Assembly: GCF_027922005.1 (NCBI RefSeq)
Contig: NZ_BSEV01000020.1
Coordinates: 108,754-172,753 of the forward strand
Origin: Streptosporangium carneum
Lineage (GTDB): Bacteria > Actinomycetota > Actinomycetes > Streptosporangiales > Streptosporangiaceae
Direction: 5' to 3'
Length of the DNA: 64,000 nt
Shown: piece by piece, positions 32,718 to 39,738 of the stretch
Layout of the letters: each line of letters opens with the position of its first letter
Position numbering within the stretch: position 1 is the stretch's first letter
Translations under genes and position numbers: made by a program
The notes under the pieces: model-generated
What the model saw: the letters and a program-made list of their open reading frames with translations, nothing else
The model's database searches: none
What the model was told of the DNA's origin: nothing

Positions 32718-33434
32718 TCATCGCAGCAGCTTGTAGCCGAAACCGCGGACCGTCTCGATCCGGTCGGTGCCGATCTTCTTGCGCAGCCGTTGCACGCACA
32801 GGTCGACGACCCGGCTGTCGCCGTCCCAGCCGTAGTCCCAGACGTTGCGCAGCAGCGTCTGCCGGTCGAGCACGATCCCCGGGTTGACGGCGAACTCCAG
32901 CAGCAGCCGCAGCTCGGTGGGCGCGAGCGCGACCGGCTCTCCGGCTCGGCACACCTCGAGGCCCTGCGGGTCGATGCTCAGATCCCCGAAGACCAGGCGG
33001 GCGTCGGCCGGCTCCGGAGACCGTTCGGCCGGGGGAGCGGGCGGAGTGAAGGCCGCACGGCGCAGCAGCGAGCGGATCCGCGCCACCAGCACCGCCGTGT
33101 CGACGGGCTTCACGACGTAGTCGTCGGCGCCCGCCTCCAGCCCCGAGACCACGTCGAGCGAGTCGCCCCTGGCCGACATCATCAGGATCGGCACGACGCT
33201 CGACTCCCGCACCCTCCGGCACAGCCCGATGCCGTCCAGCGCGGGCAGCATCACGTCGAGCACCAGCAGGTCGTGCCGCCCGTCGCGGAAGAGCTCCAGC
33301 CCGGTCAGGCCGTCGCCGGCCGCGGACACCGCGTAGCCGTACCGCTCCAGGGTCATCGCGACCGTCTTACGGATCACCTCGTCGTCCTCGACGAGGAGGA
33401 GCGAGGGTGGACCCCCGCCGCCCGAAACAGACAT
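32718..33434 (-). CDS. OmpR-family response regulator, CseB-like
   Basis: This 238-residue response regulator has a receiver domain with acidic pocket VEDDE, phospho-acceptor D60 (LLVLDVMLP) and K109 in YVVKPVD, then a winged-helix DNA-binding domain (WDYGWDGDSRVVDLCVQRLRKKIG...VRGFGYKL). The pattern is very close to CseB of the CseBC envelope-stress system. In Streptomyces CseB activates sigE; no sigE or cseA gene adjoins it here, so the target may differ. It diverges from the RiPP locus across a 427-bp gap. Confidence 0.9.
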   Translation of the reverse strand: MSVSGGGGPPSLLLVEDDEVIRKTVAMTLERYGYAVSAAGDGLTGLELFRDGRHDLLVLDVMLPALDGIGLCRRVRESSVVPILMMSARGDSLDVVSGLEAGADDYVVKPVDTAVLVARIRSLLRRAAFTPPAPPAERSPEPADARLVFGDLSIDPQGLEVCRAGEPVALAPTELRLLLEFAVNPGIVLDRQTLLRNVWDYGWDGDSRVVDLCVQRLRKKIGTDRIETVRGFGYKLLR

Positions 33435-33861
33435 ATCTTCCCAAACTAGGTGTACGGCTCGCTGGCGACACTACAACAACCCGCCGCGCCCATCCTGCGG
33501 CCGCGATGTCTCCACGACGGCTTGGGCGTGTATCAGCCGTGTATCAGCGATCGCGAGTCTCCGGCGGTGCCGGATCCCCTTGGGCGGCCCGGCCGGTCGC
33601 GCGGCCGCCGCCTCTGCCGTGCCTCTTCTGCGCCTCTGTCGTGCCTCTGCCGACCCTCGGCGACTCGCGCTCTGGCGTCGCCTTCCGGCGGACAGGCCCG
33701 GCGCCCGGCCCACCATTCCGACGCGCTGGCTACTCGGCCCACATCCTGCCCCCGGAGTCACATTACTGTCCGTGATTAGTAGCTCTCTGTAGCGTAATGA
33801 CTACGTAAAGTGATGTCAGAATGTGGGGGCGGAAGCAGTTCCCATCTGCAAAGGAGATCAC
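33435..33861 (+). promoter_or_regulatory. Intergenic promoter region of the RiPP operon
   Basis: No gene is apparent in these 427 bp. The last 100 bp before the first precursor are much more AT-rich than the rest of the window (GATTAGTAGCTCTCTGTAGC, then ATGACTACGTAAAGTGATGT, around 33774-33815), as expected for a regulated promoter. Short inverted elements occur there (GTAG...CTAC, TACGTA, TGAC...GTCA). I cannot assign exact -35 and -10 boxes. Confidence 0.45.
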
Positions 33862-34017
33862 ATGAGCACCTCCAGCACCACGCCGCGCCTGTCCGCTCCG
33901 GTCGAGCGGAGCGTCACCGGAGCCCCGGCGAGCGACGCCGCAGGCGTCACCCCGTCGTTCATGATCCTGGGGAGCACCTTCTCGGGCCTCCCCTTCGCCG
34001 GTGAGGGCGACGAGTAG
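33862..34017 (+). CDS. Cyanobactin-like RiPP precursor peptide 1
   Basis: This 51-residue peptide has three sections. The leader (1-32) contains LSAPVERSVTGAPASDAAGV and ends in GVTPS. The candidate core is FMILGSTFSGLP (33-44). The follower is FAGEGDE (45-51). GVTPS resembles the G(L/V)E(A/P)S N-terminal recognition site of cyanobactins, and a Pro followed by FAG-acidic residues matches the FAGDDAE-type C-terminal site used by PatG-like macrocyclases. The start ATG has AAAGGAG five bases upstream. The leader and follower recur in the next gene while the core does not, as expected for RiPP precursors. Confidence 0.85.
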   Translation: MSTSSTTPRLSAPVERSVTGAPASDAAGVTPSFMILGSTFSGLPFAGEGDE

Positions 34018-34105
34018 CACGTCCCGGTGGGCCTGTCGGGACAAGTGGACGTTCCGGCAGGCCCGGGCGAGCGGAAACCGTTTCTAACAGCAAAGGAGCA
34101 TCGCC

Positions 34106-34279
34106 ATGCCAGGCAACTCGCCGCAGTTGTCCGCTCCGGTTCAGCGGACGGTCGCCGGAGCCTCGGCGAGCGACGTCGCGGGCGTCGCCCCGTCGTGGTT
34201 GGAGCCCTTCCGTGGTTCCGCCGGCCATTTCATCAACCTGGTCCCCGGCGCCCCCTTCGCCGGTGAGGGCGACGAGTAA
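34106..34279 (+). CDS. Cyanobactin-like RiPP precursor peptide 2
   Basis: This 57-residue sister of precursor 1 has a leader containing LSAPVQRTVAGASASDVAGV and ending in GVAPS (residue 30), the candidate core WLEPFRGSAGHFINLVPGAP (31-50) and the identical follower FAGEGDE (51-57). The core is eight residues longer than in peptide 1 and unrelated to it, yet also ends in Pro, the preferred residue at a PatG-type cleavage site. There is no Cys and only one Ser in the core, so azoline formation is not expected. The ATG at 34106 has AAAGGAG seven bases upstream. Confidence 0.87.
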   Translation: MPGNSPQLSAPVQRTVAGASASDVAGVAPSWLEPFRGSAGHFINLVPGAPFAGEGDE

Positions 34280-34380
34280 CGAGCCCTCCCGAGGTGAGCG
34301 CCGACGCCCCACGTCGGCGCTCACCGACGGCCACGAGAGTCCGACACACGAGCGCATCGGTTCTGGCAGGAGACTGTTGC

Positions 34381-36468
34381 ATGGGTGAGTTGTCAGCGAT
34401 CCCTGGTCTGGCGGGGCTGTGGCGCCTGACCACCGGCGACGGCCGGATCACGGTGGCCGTCGTCGACGGCGCGGTCGACACCGGCCACCCGGCGTTGGCC
34501 GGAGCCGACATCACGCGCGTGCAGGGCGCCGGAGCCGCCGCGGACGTCACGGGCGAGAAGAAGGCTCACGGCACGGCCGTGGCCGGCGTGCTGTTCGGCC
34601 GGCACGACGGCCCTGTTCCCGGCGTGGCCCCCGGATGCCGGGGAGTGAGCGTGCCCGCCTTCTGCGACCGACGGCCGCGGACCTCACAGCTGGACCTGGC
34701 GCGCGCCGTCGAGGCGGCGGCCGACGCCGGCGCGCACGTGATCAACATCAGTGGCGGACAGCTCGCCGCCGCCGAAGAGGCCGAGGACGTGCTGTCCCGG
34801 GCGATCCGCCGGTGCGTGGAAGGCAACGTGCTGGTGGTCGCGGCGGCGGGAAACGACGGCTGCCTGTGCGACCACGTGCCCGCCGCCCTGCCCGGCGTGC
34901 TCGCGGTGGGCGCCTGCGACGACGCCGGGCGTCCGCTGCCCTCCAGCAACTGGGGGCGCGACAGCAGTCGTCACGGCCTGCTGGCGCCCGGACACGAGGT
35001 GCCGGTGGCGGCGCCCGGCGGCGGCGTGACCCGGCTGAGCGGCACCAGCCTGGCCGCGCCGATCGTGTCCGGAGTGGCCGCGCTGCTGCTGAGCCTGCAG
35101 CTCCACCGGGGCGCGCGCCCCGACCCGCTGGCCGTCGGCAGGGTGCTGCTCGAGACGGCCGACCCCTGCGATCTCGGCGAGGCCGAGGCGTGCACGCGTT
35201 ATCTGACCGGGAAACTCAACATCACGAAAGCGGTGAAAGCTGTGACCACGAATCCGATCGACGCGCCCACGGGCGCTTCTGGTCAGGAGCTGGTTGTCCT
35301 CTCCAGCGACGTCCCGTCGCCCCTGGCCGGGCACGGGCAGCCGCGATGCGACTGCGCCCCCACCCCTGTCGGCGCGCTCGCCACGGCGCCGACCTCCGCC
35401 TCTCCGTCCGTGTCCGCTCCGTCCGTGTCCGCTCAGTCCATGTCCGCTCAGTCCGTGTTCGCTCAGCCGGTCGGGCACTCGGTCGGCCTGTCCGCGCCGG
35501 TCGACGCTCCCGCCCTCACCCCGGTCGCCACCCTGGCCGCGCCCGCTCCGTCCCCCACCACGGCCGGGGTGACGCTCTCGGCGGACGACGAGGGGCAGCC
35601 CGCCCCGCAGCGGCTGATCTACGCGTTGGGCACGCTCGGCTACGACTTCGGCACCGAGGCGCGCCGTGACACCTTCAAGCAGCTCATGCCGCCCGTCGAG
35701 GTCGACGGGGTGAGCGTGCCCGCCAACCCCTACGACCCGCGGCAGATGGTCGCCTACCTCACCGAGAACCCCTCCGAGGCCCGCGCGCTGATCTGGACGC
35801 TCAACCTCGACCTCACCCCGATCTACGCCATCGAGGCCGTGGGCGGCTACGCGCCGGGGGTGTACGAGCGGCTGGTGGAGTTCCTCGGCCGCCAGCTGGA
35901 GGCCGAGGACAGCGAGACCTTCGTCGACCGCGTCTCGGTCCCCGGCAGGCAGCCGGGCCGCACCACCCGGCTGTTCTCCGGGCAGGTCGTCCCGACGGTG
36001 GAGGTCGACATCACCCGAGGCCTGTACGGCTGGTCGGTGACCAGCCTGGCCCACGCCGTCGTCGACCCCTGCCCGCCGCCCAGGACCAGCGTCGCCGCGG
36101 GCGGCGGCAGGGACAACGACCGCGACAGGATCAGTGAGGCGGTCGCCGACTTCCTCGCCCGCATCTACTACGACCTGCGCAACTTCGGCGCGACCTCCCG
36201 CGACCGGGCGCTGAACTTCGCCGCCACCAACGCCGTCCAGGCCCGTGAGACGCTGTCCCAGGCGCTGGGCCGTGGCATGGCGCTGCAGAACATCGACGTG
36301 GAGAAGAGCCCCTACGCTCGCCCCGACAGCGACTGCTGGGACGTCAAGCTGCGCTTCTTCGACCCCGAGAACGGCCGCCGCGCCAAGCGCGTCTACCGCT
36401 TCACCATCGACGTCAAGGACGTCATGCCGGTCAGCATCGGCGAGGTCCGCAGCTGGCCGGAGAACTGA
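34381..36468 (+). CDS. PatA/PatG-type cyanobactin maturation protease
   Basis: This 695-residue protein joins an S8 subtilase domain (~1-285) to a PatA/PatG C-terminal domain (~420-695). The triad is complete: D29 (VAVVDGAVD), H63 (AHGTAVAG) and S223 (SGTSLAAP), with oxyanion N158 in AAGND. A Ser/Ala/Val-rich linker with repeats of the type SVSAPSVSAQSMSAQS separates the domains. The C-terminal part (YALGTLGYDFGTEARRD, NPYDPRQM, LTPIYAIE) matches the conserved cyanobactin protease tail. It should cut the two precursors and may also cyclise one end. No signal peptide; the ATG at 34381 follows AGGAG. Confidence 0.88.
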   Translation: MGELSAIPGLAGLWRLTTGDGRITVAVVDGAVDTGHPALAGADITRVQGAGAAADVTGEKKAHGTAVAGVLFGRHDGPVPGVAPGCRGVSVPAFCDRRPRTSQLDLARAVEAAADAGAHVINISGGQLAAAEEAEDVLSRAIRRCVEGNVLVVAAAGNDGCLCDHVPAALPGVLAVGACDDAGRPLPSSNWGRDSSRHGLLAPGHEVPVAAPGGGVTRLSGTSLAAPIVSGVAALLLSLQLHRGARPDPLAVGRVLLETADPCDLGEAEACTRYLTGKLNITKAVKAVTTNPIDAPTGASGQELVVLSSDVPSPLAGHGQPRCDCAPTPVGALATAPTSASPSVSAPSVSAQSMSAQSVFAQPVGHSVGLSAPVDAPALTPVATLAAPAPSPTTAGVTLSADDEGQPAPQRLIYALGTLGYDFGTEARRDTFKQLMPPVEVDGVSVPANPYDPRQMVAYLTENPSEARALIWTLNLDLTPIYAIEAVGGYAPGVYERLVEFLGRQLEAEDSETFVDRVSVPGRQPGRTTRLFSGQVVPTVEVDITRGLYGWSVTSLAHAVVDPCPPPRTSVAAGGGRDNDRDRISEAVADFLARIYYDLRNFGATSRDRALNFAATNAVQARETLSQALGRGMALQNIDVEKSPYARPDSDCWDVKLRFFDPENGRRAKRVYRFTIDVKDVMPVSIGEVRSWPEN

Positions 36469-36531
36469 CCGAGGTCTGAGGGGCGTCGCAGCCGGAGCGG
36501 GCGTGCGGCGACCCGGCTGTGCCGCTCCTCG

Positions 36532-36627
36532 GACCGATCGAACCCCTGGACCTCAGACCGATCGAACCCCTGGACCTCAGACCGATCGAACCCCTGGACC
36601 TCAGACCGATCGAACCCCTGGACCTCG
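36532..36627 (+). repeat. 24-bp tandem repeat, four copies, inside the RiPP operon
   Basis: Four head-to-tail 24-bp units at 36532-36555, 36556-36579, 36580-36603 and 36604-36627 start GACCGATCGAACCCC and end TGGACCTCA (the last ends TCG). They are otherwise identical and lie in the 183-bp gap between the protease gene and the 78-residue protein. Each unit contains the palindrome CGATCG. The near-identity implies recent expansion. A regulatory or RNA-level role is possible. Confidence 0.92.
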
Positions 36628-36651
36628 GACATCGAGAAAGGACTGGTCGCG

Positions 36652-36888
36652 GTGAGCACTTTTCCCCCGCAGGCGGCGCCGGTGCGCCGCCCCGAGCTGG
36701 TGCAGCCCCACACCACGGTGAGCCTGACACCCGCCACCCCGGAGCATCTGGCCCGGGTGCACGAGCTTCTCGCCTACGACACCAACTTCAACGAACGCCA
36801 GGCCTACACGCCGCCGACCTACCAGGAGGCCACGCTCTCGGCGCTGCCCACGCTCTCCGCGCTCTCCAGGCTGCCCGCAGCCTTCTGA
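36652..36888 (+). CDS. Unrecognised 78-residue protein of the RiPP locus
   Basis: I do not recognise this 78-residue protein. It starts at a GTG with AAGGA about ten bases upstream, has no signal peptide, and contains a central helical segment (TPEHLARVHELLAYDTNFNERQAY) and a repetitive C-terminal end (LSALPTLSALSRLPAAF). Its position between the two subtilases suggests an accessory role such as substrate presentation, comparable in size to the small PatB/PatC proteins of cyanobactin operons, but I see no sequence match to support identity. It lacks the GVxPS and FAGEGDE signals, so it is not a third precursor. Confidence 0.6.
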   Translation: MSTFPPQAAPVRRPELVQPHTTVSLTPATPEHLARVHELLAYDTNFNERQAYTPPTYQEATLSALPTLSALSRLPAAF

Positions 36889-36927
36889 CCCGTTCCCCTC
36901 CGCGTACCGCACTCTGGAGCGCCGCCG

Positions 36928-37908
36928 ATGCCCGACACCCCCACCACCTTCGTGGAAAGCCGTGACCGCGTCGAAGAAGTCGAAGAAGAGGAGAAGCCGG
37001 ATGGTTCGCCGCCCCCGTCACCTCCTCGGCTGCCGGCTGAGGCGGTCGTCGGTGTCACCGACCTGTGGCGGCACACCCAGGGCGACCCTGCCGTCACCGT
37101 CGGCGTCTACGACGGGCCGCCCGACCTCACCCACCCCTGCCTGACCGGCGCCGACCTTCGCGGGCTCCCCGCCTGGTGGCTGCCGTCCACCCCGGTCGAC
37201 CAGTACATGGTCGAGCACGGCACCTACACCGCCAGCGTGGTGTTCGGCCAGCCCGGCAGCGTCCTGCCCGGGCTGGCCCCCCGCTGCCGAGGCCTGTTCG
37301 TCCCCGACCCCTGCGACCACGTCACTTCTCCCGACCCGGTGCACGGGGCCCGGGCCGTCGACGAGCTCCTGGAGGCCGGGGCCGACATCATCCAGCTCGT
37401 GCCGGCCTACCCCAGCGCCTCCGGCGACGCCGACGACCGGATCAAGCGCGCCGTTCGGCGCGCGGTCGAGGCGGGAGTGCTGGTCACCGCCCCGGCGGGC
37501 AACGACTACGGCGAGTGCGGCATCGCCCCGGCACTCCTGCCCGGTGTGCTGGCCGTGGGCGCGCACCGCCTCGACGGCACCATGTACCAGTACAGCAACT
37601 GGGGGAAGTCCTACCACGGCCACGGCGTCACCGCTCCCGGCGGAGACGTGCTCGGCGCCTTGCCCGGCGGGGGCGTCAAGGCGCGCAAGGGCACCTGCGT
37701 GGCCGTCTCCATGGTCACCGGCGTCGCCGCCCTGCTGGTCAGCCTGCAACGCCACCTCGGCCGACCGGCCGACCCCCTGGCGGTGGGGGAGGCGCTCCTG
37801 CGCACCGCCCGCCCCTGCGCTCCCGACCAGTCCCACGGCCAGCCCGAACGCTGCCTGAACGGCTTCCTGGACCTGCCCGCCGCCACCCGGCTCATCCTGC
37901 GCCAGTGA
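36928..37908 (+). CDS. Cys-for-Ser subtilase, candidate peptide ligase/macrocyclase
   Basis: This 326-residue subtilase-fold protein lacks the PatG-like tail and begins with an acidic segment (RVEEVEEEEK). The catalytic Asp (D62, VGVYDGPPD), His (H97, EHGTYTAS) and oxyanion Asn (N192, PAGND) are present. The nucleophile position reads GTC257VAVS instead of GTSxAxP: Cys replaces Ser (codon TGC at 37696-37698), and Ser261 replaces the Pro four residues on. In subtilisin numbering these are S221 and P225, the two positions changed in subtiligase. Acyl transfer rather than hydrolysis is therefore plausible; loss of activity is the alternative. It closes the RiPP operon. Confidence 0.82.
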   Translation: MPDTPTTFVESRDRVEEVEEEEKPDGSPPPSPPRLPAEAVVGVTDLWRHTQGDPAVTVGVYDGPPDLTHPCLTGADLRGLPAWWLPSTPVDQYMVEHGTYTASVVFGQPGSVLPGLAPRCRGLFVPDPCDHVTSPDPVHGARAVDELLEAGADIIQLVPAYPSASGDADDRIKRAVRRAVEAGVLVTAPAGNDYGECGIAPALLPGVLAVGAHRLDGTMYQYSNWGKSYHGHGVTAPGGDVLGALPGGGVKARKGTCVAVSMVTGVAALLVSLQRHLGRPADPLAVGEALLRTARPCAPDQSHGQPERCLNGFLDLPAATRLILRQ

Positions 37909-37987
37909 TCGGCCATGGCGGGCTCCGCCGTTCCGAGGCTGTGCGGCCGTGCCGTCCTGAGGAATGCCGTCCGGTGTGGTGATCGCG

Positions 37988-38196
37988 TTCCTTCACCGTG
38001 TTCGGGGGCGACGGCATTCCTCCACCCTGTTCGAGGAGCCACGTCGCTGTTTGGGGAGGCCGCGTCCCCCTCACTGTGTTCGCGGTGGCCGCGCTCCCTC
38101 GCTTCGTTCATGGACGTTCTTTCGCTGTGCTCGTGGGCGACGAACTCTTTCGCCGTGTTCGGGGCGACGGGACTTCTTCGTCGTGTTCGGGGCGGT
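37988..38196. repeat. Degenerate ~26-bp tandem repeat array
   Basis: About eight diverged units of 23-30 bp run through this stretch, each with a core like TTCGCCGTGTTCGGGGCGACGG (starts near 37988, 38018, 38044, 38068, 38094, 38117, 38146 and 38173). They lie in the 543-bp gene-free gap after the second subtilase (37909-38451). Unit length and sequence both vary, so it is not a CRISPR array. No function is evident. Confidence 0.6.
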
Positions 38197-38302
38197 CTTC
38201 CGGTGCGCCGGTACGACGAGTGGTGGCACGGGCCTGTTCGGCGCTGATCGGTGGCGCGCAACCCGGTGGGCATGAAGACGGCGCTTGCGCGATCGTCTAT
38301 GG

Positions 38303-38350
38303 AGAACGGGAGAACGGGAGAACGGGAGAACGGGAGAACGGGAGAAGGGG
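38303..38350. repeat. 8-bp microsatellite AGAACGGG
   Basis: Five exact copies of AGAACGGG (38303-38342) are followed by a sixth altered copy (AGAAGGGG), about 100 bp upstream of a small membrane protein gene. Such a purine-rich run can slip in length and form a stiff single strand. Confidence 0.9.
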
Positions 38351-38451
38351 CTGCGACCGCTTTTCCATTGACACAGCGGTCCTGCGCCAAATCTGTGCAT
38401 CCCTGTGCATGTCAACCGGCTGATCAGGTGGGGGCGAAGGACACTGCTGTC

Positions 38452-38955
38452 ATGAGCGGGCGTCATGAGGGTGCGGAACCGGAGCACGTGGAGTTCGCGG
38501 GCGCCGTGTACGGCTCGCTGCTGGCGGCCTCGGTGATCGTCGGCTCCACCGTGGAGGGCGGACCGCCCTCCTCGGCGGAGCTCACAACCCTGTTGATCTG
38601 CACGGGAGTGGTGTTCTGGATCACCCATGTCTACGCCCAGGTCGTGAGCCGCGGATACCCCGCCAAGCCTCTCGCATGGGGGAACCTGCGCGCGGTCGCC
38701 AAGGACGAGTGGCCGCTCGCGCAGGCCTCGATCCCGCCGGCCGTGGCCGCCGCCTTCGCCTCCGGGCTGGGCGGGTCCGACGCGGTCGCGGCCTGGACGG
38801 CGTTGGGGGTCGCGGTGGCGAGCCAGGTCGCCTGGGCCGTCACGGCCGCGGTCAAAACCCATTCGTCCAGGGGCGTGGTCGTCGTCTCCGGGGTCGTCAA
38901 CCTCGTCCTCGGCCTGATCGTCGTCGCGCTCAAGGCCGTGATCGCCCCTCACTGA
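38452..38955 (+). CDS. Small integral membrane protein
   Basis: This 167-residue protein has four hydrophobic helices (about 22-42, 53-70, 98-140 as two, and 146-165) and the short conserved-looking stretches GAVYGSLLAASVI and WITHVYAQVVSRG. It resembles the uncharacterised actinobacterial membrane proteins that carry an H-Y-A-Q motif in helix 2; the function is unknown. I chose the ATG at 38452, with GAAGGA upstream; longer readings run through the microsatellite and are not credible. It is not clearly linked to the RiPP operon. Confidence 0.7.
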   Translation: MSGRHEGAEPEHVEFAGAVYGSLLAASVIVGSTVEGGPPSSAELTTLLICTGVVFWITHVYAQVVSRGYPAKPLAWGNLRAVAKDEWPLAQASIPPAVAAAFASGLGGSDAVAAWTALGVAVASQVAWAVTAAVKTHSSRGVVVVSGVVNLVLGLIVVALKAVIAPH

Positions 38956-39099
38956 CGCTGTGACCGGGAACGTTCGCCGGGTTGCCGCTCGTCGGTGAGG
39001 AACCGGTTCCCCCGCCACTCCCTGACCCGCCGTGGCGGCGTCTCGCGCGGAGTCGGCAGGGCGGCCGCCGCGGCGGTGCCGCGCAACTTGACCGGTAGA

Positions 39100-39122
39100 T
39101 AGTTAGCTGCCATATTAGTTTC
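39100..39122. promoter_or_regulatory. Putative MarR operator 1
   Basis: TAGTTAGCTGCCATATTAGT lies directly before the MarR gene start (ATG at 39123 is only a base or so away). A close copy lies before the next operon at 39704. The shared core TAGTTAGCTxCC and the inverted TTAG...CTAA character suggest autoregulation by MarR. Confidence 0.5.
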
Positions 39123-39644
39123 ATGAGCGACGAGGAGTCGAACCTTGGCGCTGTTCCCACGCATGATCAGGCACGGCGGCAGATCGCACGGTACGGGCTT
39201 GACGCCGACCCGCAGGCGGTGCTTGTGGCGGTGCGCCTGATGGCCGCCGGGGCACAGCTGGACCGCGCGTCCGAAGTGCACTTCTCGCGTTTCGGGCTGT
39301 CGACCGGGCGCTACCGTCTCTTGACGGACCTCGAGGACAGCGACGGCGAGAAGGCGCCGTCACAGCTCGCGAAGAGCCTTGGCGTCTCGCGCGCCACGAT
39401 TACCGGCCTGGTGAACGGGCTCGAGCGTGAGGGCCTCGTGGCCCGCCGCGCGTCCGTGGAGGACGGGCGGGGTGCGGTGGTCGTGCTTACGGCACGCGGT
39501 GCCCAACGGCTGCGTGACATGGCTGCGGATCACTTCGCGCGACTCCAGGAGTTGGTCGGCGGACTGGCCGTCGACGAACGCGGGCTGTTCCTGGACCTCC
39601 TGGAGAGGATCACACAGCGGATCGGCGCACTGACCGCCGAGTAG
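39123..39644 (+). CDS. MarR-family transcriptional regulator
   Basis: This 173-residue winged-helix regulator has its DNA-binding part at about 70-125 (PSQLAKSLGVSRATITGLVNGLEREGLVARRASVEDGRGAVVVLTARG) and dimerisation helices at both ends. MarR proteins repress their own and neighbouring genes until a small aromatic ligand or oxidant binds. No AAGGAG-type ribosome site precedes the ATG at 39123, so the transcript may be leaderless. The same AT-rich box lies before this gene and before the downstream membrane protein/NmrA operon. Confidence 0.9.
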   Translation: MSDEESNLGAVPTHDQARRQIARYGLDADPQAVLVAVRLMAAGAQLDRASEVHFSRFGLSTGRYRLLTDLEDSDGEKAPSQLAKSLGVSRATITGLVNGLEREGLVARRASVEDGRGAVVVLTARGAQRLRDMAADHFARLQELVGGLAVDERGLFLDLLERITQRIGALTAE

Positions 39645-39703
39645 CGTCCGCGCCCCACGAGAAGCGGCCGCCTTGAACGGGCGGCAGGCTCTCTATGGCC
39701 AAG

Positions 39704-39723
39704 TAGTTAGCTCCCTAATCATC
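39704..39723. promoter_or_regulatory. Putative MarR operator 2
   Basis: TAGTTAGCTCCCTAATCATC contains the inverted repeat TTAG-CTCC-CTAA and repeats the box found at 39100. It is 16 bp upstream of the membrane protein gene. Two copies flanking the MarR gene support its role as the MarR recognition site. Confidence 0.55.
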
Positions 39724-39738
39724 TTTTCGAGGAGTCGC

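Noticed and set aside
36245..36655. Open frame across the 24-bp repeats encoding an 8-residue repeat
   Set aside because: It lies mostly inside the protease gene in another frame, has no ribosome site and is explained by 24 being a multiple of three.
36652..36888. The 78-residue protein considered as a third RiPP precursor
   Set aside because: It lacks both the GVxPS leader end and the FAGEGDE follower shared by the two real precursors.
37988..38196. Repeat array considered as CRISPR
   Set aside because: Units vary in length (23-30 bp) and sequence, there are no conserved repeats with unique spacers, and no cas gene is present.
38251..38451. N-terminal extension of the small membrane protein through the microsatellite
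   Set aside because: It would encode a repetitive charged stretch; the ATG at 38452 with GAAGGA gives a sensible membrane protein.
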